NCBI GenBank assembly: GCA_902772585.1
Contig: CACYBB010000009.1
Span: 1 to 64,000, forward strand
Direction of reading: 5' to 3'
Length of the DNA stretch: 64,000 nucleotides
From: an uncultured Bacteroidales bacterium
Lineage (GTDB): Bacteria; Bacteroidota; Bacteroidia; Bacteroidales; Bacteroidaceae
This document shows positions 15,024-22,603 of the stretch, piece after piece; the stretch's first letter is position 1; each line of letters starts with the position of its first letter. A program made the translations under genes and the position numbers. Under the pieces are notes generated by a model. That model did not search any database, was not told the DNA's origin, and saw only the letters and a list, made by a program, of their open reading frames with translations.

Positions 15024-15851
15024 GTGAAGCTGTATTTACAGAAACCACTGGTGATTTTTGACTTGGAGACCACGGGCCTTGATATTGTCAAGGACCGTGC
15101 CATCCAGTTGTCATATATTAAGGTGTACCCCGACGGCAGAGAAGTGAGGGGTAACGAGATTATCAATCCGGAGAAGCCCATTCCCGACGAGGTGGTAGCC
15201 CTGACGGGAATCTCCAATGAGGACGTCAAGGACAAGCCCACCTTCAAGCAGTTGGCCAGCAAGATTTGCGAGGTGTTTACCGGAGCAGACATTGCCGGTT
15301 ATAACAGCAACCACTTCGACGTGCCCCTGTTGGCTGAGGAGTTCCTGCGGGCAGGCATTGACTTTGACTTCTCGAAGTGTCGTCTGATAGATGCGCAGAC
15401 CATCTACCACAAGATGGAGCGCAGAAATCTGGCTGCAGCGTATAAGTTCTATTGTGGCAGAAAGATGGAGGATGACTTCGAAGCCCACCGTGCCGACCAG
15501 GACACCGAGGCCACCTATCGCGTGCTGATGGGTGAGTTGGACTGCTATACCGAAGAGCACCAGCGAGCCATTGGGGAAGACCCCACAGAGCGCGTACTGC
15601 CCAACGACATGCAGGCCCTGGCTGAGTTTTCGAAGGTCAACGACAATGTGGACTTTGCCGGACGTATTGTGTGGGCAGAGGTCAATGGTCAGCGTACCGA
15701 GGTGTTTAACTTCGGTAAGCACAAGGGACTGCCTGTGGCACAGGTGTTGCGCATGGACCCCGGGTACTATAGCTGGATACTTGGTGGGGACTTTACGTAT
15801 AATACCAAGCAGGTGCTGACGCGCATTCGCCTCAGGGAGGCGCAGAAATGA
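15024..15851 (+). CDS. DnaQ-like 3'-5' exonuclease with C-terminal DUF3820-type domain
   Basis: A 275-residue DEDDh exonuclease starting at GTG. Exo I is IFDLETTGLD (D13, E15). Exo II lies around GYNSNHFDVPLLAEEF at about 93-108. Exo III is HRADQDTEATYRVL, with the catalytic H and D near 155-160. It is therefore a proofreading or RNase T-like exonuclease. After residue about 215 a second module reads FGKHKGLPVAQVLRMDPGYY and then a WILGGDF stretch, typical of the DUF3820/quorum-sensing-regulated virulence factor family often fused to such exonucleases. It sits between dnaN and coaBC and probably acts in DNA or RNA end trimming. It is not the polymerase epsilon subunit proper. Confidence 0.88.
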   Translation: MKLYLQKPLVIFDLETTGLDIVKDRAIQLSYIKVYPDGREVRGNEIINPEKPIPDEVVALTGISNEDVKDKPTFKQLASKICEVFTGADIAGYNSNHFDVPLLAEEFLRAGIDFDFSKCRLIDAQTIYHKMERRNLAAAYKFYCGRKMEDDFEAHRADQDTEATYRVLMGELDCYTEEHQRAIGEDPTERVLPNDMQALAEFSKVNDNVDFAGRIVWAEVNGQRTEVFNFGKHKGLPVAQVLRMDPGYYSWILGGDFTYNTKQVLTRIRLREAQK

Positions 15852-15884
15852 GGTAAGAAGGAAGAGGTAAGAAGGAAGAGGTTT

Positions 15885-17246
15885 ATGTTGCAAGGGAAGA
15901 AGATAGTTTTAGGTATTACAGGTAGTATTGCGGCATATAAGGCATGTCTGATTATCCGTGGACTGGTGAAGGCTGGTGCTGAGGTGCAGGTGGTCATTAC
16001 GCCTGCGGGGAAGGAGTTTATTACCCCGATAACGCTGTCGGCACTGACTCATAAGCCCGTGATTAGCGAGTTCTTTGCCCAACGGGATGGCACGTGGAAC
16101 TCGCACGTAGATCTGGGACTATGGGCTGACGCCATGCTCATCGCACCCTGTACGGCCTCGACCCTTGGCAAGATGGCCAATGGTATTGCCGACAACATGC
16201 TTATCACTACCTATCTGTCGATGAAGGCCCCCGTGTTCATTGCACCAGCAATGGACCTGGATATGTATAAGCACCCCAGCACTCAGGAGAATATGGAGCG
16301 GCTGAAGGGCTACGGGAATATCATCATCGAGCCCGCATCAGGGTTCCTGGCATCGGGACTGGAAGGCAAAGGAAGAATGGAGGAGCCGGAGATCATCATT
16401 GAAAAACTCAACGAGTTTTTCAGAGGTGAGAGGGAAGAGGGAAGAGGGAAGAGGATAAACCTAAAGGGTAAGAAAGTGCTGATAACAGCGGGGCCTACGT
16501 ATGAGAAGATAGACCCGGTGCGGTTTATCGGGAACTATAGCAGTGGGAAGATGGGCTTCGCACTGGCTGAAGAGTGCGCACAAAGAGGCGCTGAGGTGAC
16601 ACTGGTCGCTGGGCCTGTGAGTTTGAAGTGCTCGGAGGCCATCCACAGGATTGACGTGGAGAGCTGTGAGGAGATGTATCAGGCAGCCACGGAGGCTTTT
16701 AAGAGCAGTGATGCTGCGATACTCTGTGCAGCAGTGGCTGACTTCAGACCGGAAACACAAGCGAAAGAGAAGATAAAGAGGGAGAGCCAAGGAGAGGCCC
16801 CCTCGAAAAAGAGGGGGAGTAGTGGTGATCCTGAAGACAAGGGGATTACATTGAGGTTGGTTCCTAACCCCGACATTGCGGCTGCTTTGGGAAAGATGAA
16901 GACAGAGAAGCAGGTGCTGGTAGGATTTGCACTGGAGACCAATGATGAGGAGGTGAATGCCAAGAAGAAGTTGGAGAAAAAGAACCTGGACTTCATTGTG
17001 CTGAACTCGTTGCAGAACAAAGGGACGTGCTTCCAGTCGGATGAGAACCAGATAAGTATTATCTCTAAGGAGGGTCAGCGCGACTATGAGAAAAAGTCGA
17101 AGCAGGAAGTGGCTAGGGATATTGTGGAGGAACTGGAGAGAAGGATGAAGGAAGAGGGAAGAGGTAAGATGGAAGAAGGAAGAGGGAAGAGGGAAGAAGG
17201 AAGAAGGAAGAGGGAAGAAGGAAGAAGGAAGAGGGAAGAAGGATGA
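15885..17246 (+). CDS. coaBC: Bifunctional phosphopantothenoylcysteine decarboxylase / phosphopantothenate-cysteine ligase
   Basis: Makes 4'-phosphopantetheine from phosphopantothenate in coenzyme A synthesis. The flavoprotein CoaC domain covers about residues 1-180: KIVLGITGSIAAYKA, the catalytic-histidine region WNSHVDLGLWADAMLIAPCT, and PAMDLDMYKH in place of the usual PxMNxxM. The CoaB domain follows: KVLITAGPTYEKIDPVRFIG, NYSSGKMG, AAVADFRPE, KKKLEKKNLDFIVLN. Three oddities are repeat-derived. EREEGRGKR sits in the inter-domain linker, a palindromic insert encodes PSKKRGSSG near residue 305, and the last 30 or so residues are purely EEGRGKR/EEGRRKR repeats from GGAAGAGG DNA. The enzyme core looks intact. 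Confidence 0.94.
   Translation: MLQGKKIVLGITGSIAAYKACLIIRGLVKAGAEVQVVITPAGKEFITPITLSALTHKPVISEFFAQRDGTWNSHVDLGLWADAMLIAPCTASTLGKMANGIADNMLITTYLSMKAPVFIAPAMDLDMYKHPSTQENMERLKGYGNIIIEPASGFLASGLEGKGRMEEPEIIIEKLNEFFRGEREEGRGKRINLKGKKVLITAGPTYEKIDPVRFIGNYSSGKMGFALAEECAQRGAEVTLVAGPVSLKCSEAIHRIDVESCEEMYQAATEAFKSSDAAILCAAVADFRPETQAKEKIKRESQGEAPSKKRGSSGDPEDKGITLRLVPNPDIAAALGKMKTEKQVLVGFALETNDEEVNAKKKLEKKNLDFIVLNSLQNKGTCFQSDENQISIISKEGQRDYEKKSKQEVARDIVEELERRMKEEGRGKMEEGRGKREEGRRKREEGRRKREEG
16798..16823 (+). repeat. GC palindrome inserted in coaBC
   Basis: CCCCCTC, loop GAAAAA, GAGGGGG forms a terminator-like stem inside the coaBC coding sequence. It encodes residues around PSKKRGSSG that interrupt a loop of the CoaB domain. 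The frame is kept. Confidence 0.6.
17147..17245 (+). repeat. GGAAGAGG purine repeat forming the coaBC C-terminus
   Basis: About 100 bases of GAAGAGG/GAAGAAGG units, read as EEGRGKM-EEGRGKR-EEGRRKR-EEGRRKR-EEG. The same purine repeat occurs in non-coding sequence at 2281-2310, 3933-3988, 8610-8640 and 15850-15882 and in the coaBC linker at 16427-16455. Confidence 0.85.
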
Positions 17247-17263
17247 AGAGGTGATGGGAAACG

Positions 17264-17366
17264 AGGAGGCAGCGGGGAACCCGCTACCCGCTGGAAAAAA
17301 GAGAGGTGAGAGATATGAAGGCAGCGGGGAACCCGCTACCCGCTGGAAAAAAGAGAGGTGAGAGAT
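17264..17366 (+). repeat. Tandem 52-bp duplication with REP-like palindrome before the DUF4835 gene
   Basis: Two direct copies of a 52-bp unit beginning GGCAGCGGGGAACCCGCT and ending GAGAGATATGAA. Each copy carries a palindrome and an ATG. The second ATG (17367) starts the DUF4835 gene. The first (17315) opens a 19-codon upstream frame, MKAAGNPLPAGKKRGERYE, whose TAG overlaps the true start (TATGAATAG). Confidence 0.85.
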
Positions 17367-18269
17367 ATGAATAGAAGATGGGCGATAGTGCTTATACTGG
17401 TATGGGCTGTTACGGTGGCGACGGCACAGGAGTTGCTGGTGAAGGTGAGCATTAACAGTTCACAGGTGGAGAGCACGGACAAGAGTGTCTTCGAGAATCT
17501 GCAGCAGACACTGGAGCAATGGATGAATGACAAGCAGTGGACGGAGTTGCAGTTTCAGCAGAATGAGCGCATCAACGTCAACTTTAACATCACCGTACAG
17601 AAATATGACAAGAGCAACAACCGTTTTACGTGTACTGCGATGATACAGGCCAACAGACCCGTATATAACTCTGCCTACACCACCACCTTATATAATAATA
17701 AGGATGGGGACTTCAATTTCGACTATGTGCAGTTTGACCAGTTGAACTTCATGGAAGAGAATATCGACAACCAGTTGACCGCCCTGATGGCGTATTATGC
17801 CTACCTAATCATCGGTCTGGACCTGGATAGTTTTGGACCTATGGCTGGAACGGAAGTGCTGAGACGCTGTATGAATCTGACGAATAACGCCCAGGACATG
17901 GGTTTCCCCGGTTGGAAAGCCTTTGAGGACTCACGCAACCGTTTTGCCATTATCAACGACTACCTGGACGAAGCCATGAAGCCTTTCCGCCAGATGCAGT
18001 ATGACTACTATCGCAAGGGACTGGATGAGATGAGCAACAATGCTGAGCGCGGGCGTGGCAATATCTCGGAGGCCTTGGAACTGTTGAAGCAGGCCCACCA
18101 GGACAAGCCCTTGAGTCTGTTACCCCAGATATGGACGGACTATAAGCGTGATGAGTTGGCGAATATCTATAAAGGCAAGGGTACGCAGAAAGAGAAAGAG
18201 GCGGTGTATAATATCCTGTTTAACCTCAATGCATCGCAGAGCGAGGCGTGGAACAAGATAAAGGAGTGA
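17367..18269 (+). CDS. DUF4835 family exported protein
   Basis: A 300-residue protein with a cleavable signal peptide (MNRRWAIVLILVWAVTVATAQ). The body contains ELLVKVSINSSQVESTDKSV and NNRFTCTAMIQANRPVYNSA and later YYAYLIIGLDLDSFGP, features of DUF4835 in Bacteroidetes; some annotations label it PorD, a type IX secretion-associated factor, which I cannot confirm here. It should be periplasmic. The gene lies between coaBC and recN, an order I recall as common in Bacteroidetes. GTG at 17358 is a possible earlier start, but ATG at 17367 gives the better signal peptide. The translation start is duplicated by a 52-bp tandem repeat. Confidence 0.85.
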   Translation: MNRRWAIVLILVWAVTVATAQELLVKVSINSSQVESTDKSVFENLQQTLEQWMNDKQWTELQFQQNERINVNFNITVQKYDKSNNRFTCTAMIQANRPVYNSAYTTTLYNNKDGDFNFDYVQFDQLNFMEENIDNQLTALMAYYAYLIIGLDLDSFGPMAGTEVLRRCMNLTNNAQDMGFPGWKAFEDSRNRFAIINDYLDEAMKPFRQMQYDYYRKGLDEMSNNAERGRGNISEALELLKQAHQDKPLSLLPQIWTDYKRDELANIYKGKGTQKEKEAVYNILFNLNASQSEAWNKIKE

Positions 18270-18306
18270 ACGTGTTCACTAATTGAGAATTGAGAATTGA
18301 GAATTA
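18266..18306 (+). repeat. Stop-codon palindrome and AATTGAG repeat before recN
   Basis: GTGAAC-GT-GTTCAC (18266-18279) spans the DUF4835 stop codon. It is followed by three AATTGAG heptamers and AATTATTC, ending at the recN start. Confidence 0.6.
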
Positions 18307-18309
18307 TTC

Positions 18310-19965
18310 ATGCTGAAGAAATTATATATTAAGAATTATGCGCTGATAGACCTGCTGGATATAGAGTTGTATTCAGGGTTCTCGGTGTTGACTGGTGAGA
18401 CGGGTGCGGGAAAGAGTATTATTCTGGGCGCTATCGGTCTGCTGCTGGGTCAACGTGCTGATTCTAAGAGTATTAAGACTGGGGCTGAGCGGTGTACCAT
18501 CGAGGCGCATTTTGATTTGTCGCGATATGATTTGCAACCGTTCTTTACGGACAACGATATAGACTACGATGCAGAGGACACCATCATCCGCAGAGAGATA
18601 ACTGCCACCAAGAGTCGCGCGTTTATCAACGATACCCCCGTGGCGCTGTCGATGCTGAAAGAACTGGGTGAGCAACTGGTGGACATCCATTCGCAGCACC
18701 AGAACTTGTTGCTGAACAAGCAAGACTTCCAGTTGAGTGTGGTGGATATCATTGCACAAAACCAGGGGCTGTTGGCTGACTATCAGGAGAGTTATAGTCA
18801 ATTGCAAACCGCCAAGAACCAATTGCAAGCGCTGAAGGAAGATATTGAGCGCAACCGTCAGCAGGCAGACTTTATGCAGTTTCAGTTTGAGGAGTTGCAA
18901 CAGGCCAACCTCGTGGATGGTGAGCAAGAAGAGTTGGAGCAACAGAGCGACATGCTGTCGCATGCGGAAGATATCAAGGGAGCATTGTATGAGGCTGATG
19001 GTCATTTGAATGGTGAGCAGCAAGGTGCTGTGGACCATGTCAGACAGTCGTTCCAGACCCTGCGAAATATCTCTCGCGTGCTGCCTGCAGCCAGTGAGTT
19101 GGCTGAACGCCTGGAGAGTTGTCATATTGAACTGAAGGATATTGCCGATGAGGTGAGCAGTCTGTTGGAGCGTACTGATTTCGACCCTGCAGAACTGGAC
19201 CGACTAAACAATCGTCTGGACCTGCTCTACGATCTGGAGAAGAAATACCATGTGGACAGCGTGGAGGAGCTTATTGCCCAGCGCGACCTGTTGGGTAAAC
19301 AGCTGAATGCCATTGAGAACAGTGATGAAGCCGTGGCAGAGCTTGAGGCCAAATGCCAACAGTTGACAGCCAAGAGCCAGCAAATGGCAGATAAGCTGAC
19401 CAAGCAACGCGAGAAAGCCGCGAAAGCTATTGAGAAGCAAATGCAACAGCGTCTGGTGCCCCTAGGTATGCCCCATGTGCGCTTCGAGGTCAGCATCACA
19501 CCGTCAGCCCTGGGCAAGAGTGGTCAGGACCAGGTGGCTTTCCTCTTCTCCGCCAACACCTCCACCCCACTCCAACCCGTCAGTCAGGTGGCCTCCGGTG
19601 GTGAGATAGCCCGTGTGATGCTGTCGCTGAAGGCAATGATTAGTGGTGCCGTGAAGTTGCCCACCATCATCTTCGACGAGATAGATACTGGTGTGAGTGG
19701 TAAGATTGCTGAGAAGATGGCAGAGATGATGCGCGAGATGGGTCAGGCAGAGCGCCAGGTAATCAGTATTACCCATCTGCCACAGATTGCTGCCATGGGT
19801 AGTCACCACTATCGCGTCTCCAAGGAAGAGACAGTACAGGGAACCACCAGCAGCATGCACCTGCTCAGCGATGAGGAACGCATCAGGGAGATAGCACAAA
19901 TGGTGAGCGGAAGCGACGTGTCAGAAGCAGCGATTGCTAATGCGAAAGCGCTGCTGAAACAATAA
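18310..19965 (+). CDS. recN: DNA repair protein RecN
   Basis: An SMC-like ATPase acting in double-strand break repair, 551 residues as usual. It has a Walker A motif TGETGAGKSIILGAIGLLLG near residue 28, a long coiled-coil middle (about 150-370, e.g. KNQLQALKEDIERNRQQADF), signature VASGGEIARVMLSLK and Walker B PTIIFDEIDTGVSG in the C-terminal third. The start codon follows an AATTGAG repeat. It is last in the dnaN-to-recN plus-strand series, and REP-like palindromes separate it from convergent dnaB. Confidence 0.96.
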   Translation: MLKKLYIKNYALIDLLDIELYSGFSVLTGETGAGKSIILGAIGLLLGQRADSKSIKTGAERCTIEAHFDLSRYDLQPFFTDNDIDYDAEDTIIRREITATKSRAFINDTPVALSMLKELGEQLVDIHSQHQNLLLNKQDFQLSVVDIIAQNQGLLADYQESYSQLQTAKNQLQALKEDIERNRQQADFMQFQFEELQQANLVDGEQEELEQQSDMLSHAEDIKGALYEADGHLNGEQQGAVDHVRQSFQTLRNISRVLPAASELAERLESCHIELKDIADEVSSLLERTDFDPAELDRLNNRLDLLYDLEKKYHVDSVEELIAQRDLLGKQLNAIENSDEAVAELEAKCQQLTAKSQQMADKLTKQREKAAKAIEKQMQQRLVPLGMPHVRFEVSITPSALGKSGQDQVAFLFSANTSTPLQPVSQVASGGEIARVMLSLKAMISGAVKLPTIIFDEIDTGVSGKIAEKMAEMMREMGQAERQVISITHLPQIAAMGSHHYRVSKEETVQGTTSSMHLLSDEERIREIAQMVSGSDVSEAAIANAKALLKQ

Positions 19966-19971
19966 AGAAAG

Positions 19972-20141
19972 CAGCGGGAAACCCGCTGCTCGCAGGAAAA
20001 CAAAAGGCAAGAGGAAGCAGCGGGAAAACCGCTGCTCGCAGGCATAGCAATAAAGACAACAACGAAGCAGCGGGAAACCCGCTGCACACAGGCATAGCAA
20101 TAAAGACAACAACGAAGCAGCGGGAAACCCGCTGCTCGCTG
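19972..20141. repeat. REP-like palindrome array between recN and dnaB
   Basis: Four copies of GCAGCGGGAAACCCGCTGCT (one with AAAACC) lie in the convergent gap. The last two units are spaced by an identical 50-bp period containing GCATAGCAATAAAGACAAC. Each copy is a near-perfect hairpin, so the array may also work as a bidirectional terminator. The frames seen across it are repeat artefacts. Confidence 0.9.
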
Positions 20142-20143
20142 GA

Positions 20144-21673
20144 TTAGAACGGTGCAGGACCAGCGGGATCACCGGGTTCGAAAGGTGAGGCATTGGGATC
20201 AGCCGGCATACCACCATTCATCTTACTACCCAGGATTTCGCCACCGCCATCATCTGTGTGCTTGGTGCTGCGCAGTTGTTTGTCCTCCGGATTCTCGAAG
20301 CGCGTGAACTCACCACGGAACGTCAGCAGGACATCGCCCGTAGCACCCTTACGGTGCTTGGCAATGATGATTTGTGCCATGCCGTGCAGGTCGCGCCCCT
20401 TGTCATCCTCAAAGATATGGTAGTACTCCGGACGGTGCACAAACAGCACCATGTCCGCATCCTGCTCGATGGCTCCCGACTCACGCAGGTCGCTCAGCTG
20501 CGGGCGCTTACCCTCCAAACCATCACGACTCTCCACGCCACGGTTCAGCTGTGAGAGTGCCAGGATGGGAATATCCAACTCCTTGGCCAATCCCTTCAGC
20601 GAACGCGAGATAACAGAGACCTCCTCCTGACGTGACGAGAAGCGCATACCGTTGGCATTCATCAGCTGCAGGTAGTCAATCATGATGATTTTCACCCCGT
20701 GCTCACGAACCAAGCGACGTGCCTTGGTGCGCAGTTCGAAGACCGACAAACCTGGCGTATCATCCACATACAACGGTGCACCCAACAGGTTGTTCAGGCG
20801 CTTGTCCAAGCGGTCCCACTCGTCGGGCTGCAGCTGACCATTCAGAATCTTTGAACCCTGAATCTCGCAGACGTTTGATATCAGACGGTTGACCAGTTGC
20901 ACGTTCGACATCTCCAGCGAGAAGAATGCCATCGGCACCTGATAGTCTGCCGCGATATTCTTGGCCATAGACAGTGCAAACGACGTCTTACCCATGGCCG
21001 GACGTCCAGCGATAATCACCAGGTCAGATGGTTGCCAACCCGAGGTGATTTCGTCCAACTTATGATAACCCGTAGGTACACCCGTCAAGCCGTCCTTGTT
21101 GGCTGCCGCCTTCTGGATGACATCCACCGCATTCTTGATGACCGGATCTATCTGCGTGTAGTCCTTCTTCATGTTACGCTGTCCCAGTTCGAACAGCGAA
21201 CCCTCTGCCTCCTGCATCAGGTCGTCTACATCCACCGTCTCGTCGAAGGCTTTCGTCTGGATGTTGCTAGAGAAGGAAATCAACTGACGCGCCAGTGACT
21301 TCTGAGCAATGATGCGCGCATGATACTCGATATTGGCTGATGAAGCCACACGCGACGACAGTTCCGTGATGTATCCCGGACCACCCACCATCTCCAGGTC
21401 GCCTTGTTTGGCCAACTGTTCCGTCACCGTCCAGATATCCACAGGACGCTCCTTCAGGGACAGTTCCATGATGGCCTGATAGACCTTCTGGTTGCGTGGT
21501 TCATAGAAGCTTTCCGGTGTCAGCGACTCACAAACCACGGCATAGGCATCCTTGTCAATCATCAAGGCGCCCAGCACGGCCCGTTCTATCTCTGTTGCCT
21601 GGGGTTGTACGTGTGCGTAAGTGTTATCCACAGGTTGCTGCCTGCGTCTGGTAGTGTTCTTCTGTTCAGCCAT
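20144..21673 (-). CDS. dnaB: Replicative DNA helicase DnaB
   Basis: A 509-residue hexameric helicase of the replication fork. The N-terminal domain (ATEIERAVLGALMIDKDAYA) is followed by a RecA-type motor: GRPAMGKTSFALSMAKNIA (Walker A), AFFSLEMS, IIMIDYLQLMN (Walker B) and ALSQLNRGVESRDGKRPQLS-type motifs read as LSQLNRGVESRDGLEGKRPQ. There is no intein. The tail after about residue 465 is glycine/proline rich (GGMPADPNASPFEPGDPAGP). It starts two bases after the stop of the GldB-like gene, so the two are translationally close and share a promoter. Confidence 0.97.
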   Translation of the reverse strand: MAEQKNTTRRRQQPVDNTYAHVQPQATEIERAVLGALMIDKDAYAVVCESLTPESFYEPRNQKVYQAIMELSLKERPVDIWTVTEQLAKQGDLEMVGGPGYITELSSRVASSANIEYHARIIAQKSLARQLISFSSNIQTKAFDETVDVDDLMQEAEGSLFELGQRNMKKDYTQIDPVIKNAVDVIQKAAANKDGLTGVPTGYHKLDEITSGWQPSDLVIIAGRPAMGKTSFALSMAKNIAADYQVPMAFFSLEMSNVQLVNRLISNVCEIQGSKILNGQLQPDEWDRLDKRLNNLLGAPLYVDDTPGLSVFELRTKARRLVREHGVKIIMIDYLQLMNANGMRFSSRQEEVSVISRSLKGLAKELDIPILALSQLNRGVESRDGLEGKRPQLSDLRESGAIEQDADMVLFVHRPEYYHIFEDDKGRDLHGMAQIIIAKHRKGATGDVLLTFRGEFTRFENPEDKQLRSTKHTDDGGGEILGSKMNGGMPADPNASPFEPGDPAGPAPF

Positions 21674-21675
21674 AA

Positions 21676-22458
21676 TCAGTCTTTTCTGTCTTTTAGGAAA
21701 TCGTGTAAAGAAGTGTGTGGATGATGGTTCATGAAGGTTGCTGCCTCATCCACATAGTCGTTTTCGAACACCTGTTTCTGCATCAGACGGTTGACCACCC
21801 ACATGATGCGCCCCATGTGCTTGTCGCGATCTGTCTGCACATTCCCCTTGGGCAAGGGATAGATGCTCAGCAGGTAGAAGCTCAGGCAGTCTGGCACGAT
21901 CATTCCGCGGTGCATCTGCTGGCGCTCCTGTTCGCTGTAGTGGTCTGCATAGAACGGATAGTCAGTGCCCAGGTACTTGTCCAGGCTGACCCCCAGCGAA
22001 CCACCCGACACGATGATGCTCTGGTCGAAGGAACCTATCTGCGTATAGACCGTCGGTACGGCAATGTCCGGCAGGTCATCCTTCAGTCGCTTGAACGCCA
22101 GCGACAGCTGTTCATCCACATCGTCCATGTTGGCATACTGCTGTTGCACATCGTTGAGCATCTGCTGCAGCGTGGAGTCCTGAAAGAAGAACAGGAACTT
22201 CGTATTGATGGCCGGGTCATCGACCTGTCCCAGGTGCAGCATATCCTCGATGAGCATGCGCGTCTCCGTAGGGAAATAGGTGTTCATCTGTTGCAATGCA
22301 GAATAGTCGCCCGTGGTGAGATAGAGCATCTCGATACGGTCGAAACGCTGGATACCGATACGCTTGCCTGCAGCATCCGTATCAGCGGGTTTCAACTGCC
22401 ACTGACAACCGACGCAGACCAACATCAGCATGACCAATATTCCGTAGACTTTCTGCAC
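21676..22458 (-). CDS. GldB-like lipoprotein
   Basis: An open frame can be read from a TTG at 22503, but that codon lies inside the promoter. GTG at 22458 gives VQKVYGILVMLMLVCVGC, a lipoprotein signal with lipobox cysteine. The mature part contains YFPTETRMLIEDMLHLGQVD, FFFQDSTLQQMLNDVQQQY and SLGVSLDKYLGTDYPFY. This fits the GldB family of Bacteroidetes, membrane lipoproteins first linked to gliding and protein secretion and also found in non-motile species. Length (about 260) is slightly short for GldB (about 310). It is cotranscribed with dnaB. Confidence 0.75.
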   Translation of the reverse strand: MQKVYGILVMLMLVCVGCQWQLKPADTDAAGKRIGIQRFDRIEMLYLTTGDYSALQQMNTYFPTETRMLIEDMLHLGQVDDPAINTKFLFFFQDSTLQQMLNDVQQQYANMDDVDEQLSLAFKRLKDDLPDIAVPTVYTQIGSFDQSIIVSGGSLGVSLDKYLGTDYPFYADHYSEQERQQMHRGMIVPDCLSFYLLSIYPLPKGNVQTDRDKHMGRIMWVVNRLMQKQVFENDYVDEAATFMNHHPHTSLHDFLKDRKD

Positions 22459-22500
22459 GTTACTAACAGGGAAAACATTAATTTTATTAAAAATACGATG

Positions 22501-22532
22501 CAAAATTACTAAAAAATATTTTTAATAGCAAA
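22501..22532 (-). promoter_or_regulatory. gldB-dnaB promoter
   Basis: On the minus strand TTTG (22529-22532), 20 bases, TAATTTTG (22501-22508). This full consensus match puts the transcript start near 22495 and rules out the TTG at 22503 as start codon. Confidence 0.75.
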
Positions 22533-22571
22533 TTTTTTGCTAAAAAGATAAAAAATGGTGCGGGAATTTAG

Positions 22572-22579
22572 TAAATTTG
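22572..22579 (+). promoter_or_regulatory. DUF4861 gene promoter -7 element
   Basis: TAAATTTG fits TAnnTTTG, 24 bases before ATG at 22604. No clean -33 TTTG is seen at the expected distance. Confidence 0.45.
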
Positions 22580-22603
22580 TGGCTGTTATCGACTATCCGT
22601 AGC

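Noticed and set aside
20144..21673. Possible intein in DnaB
   Set aside because: Length and continuous motor motifs show an uninterrupted helicase.
22459..22503. Upstream start (TTG 22503) for the GldB-like gene
   Set aside because: Lies in the -7 element of a full-consensus promoter, before the transcript start.
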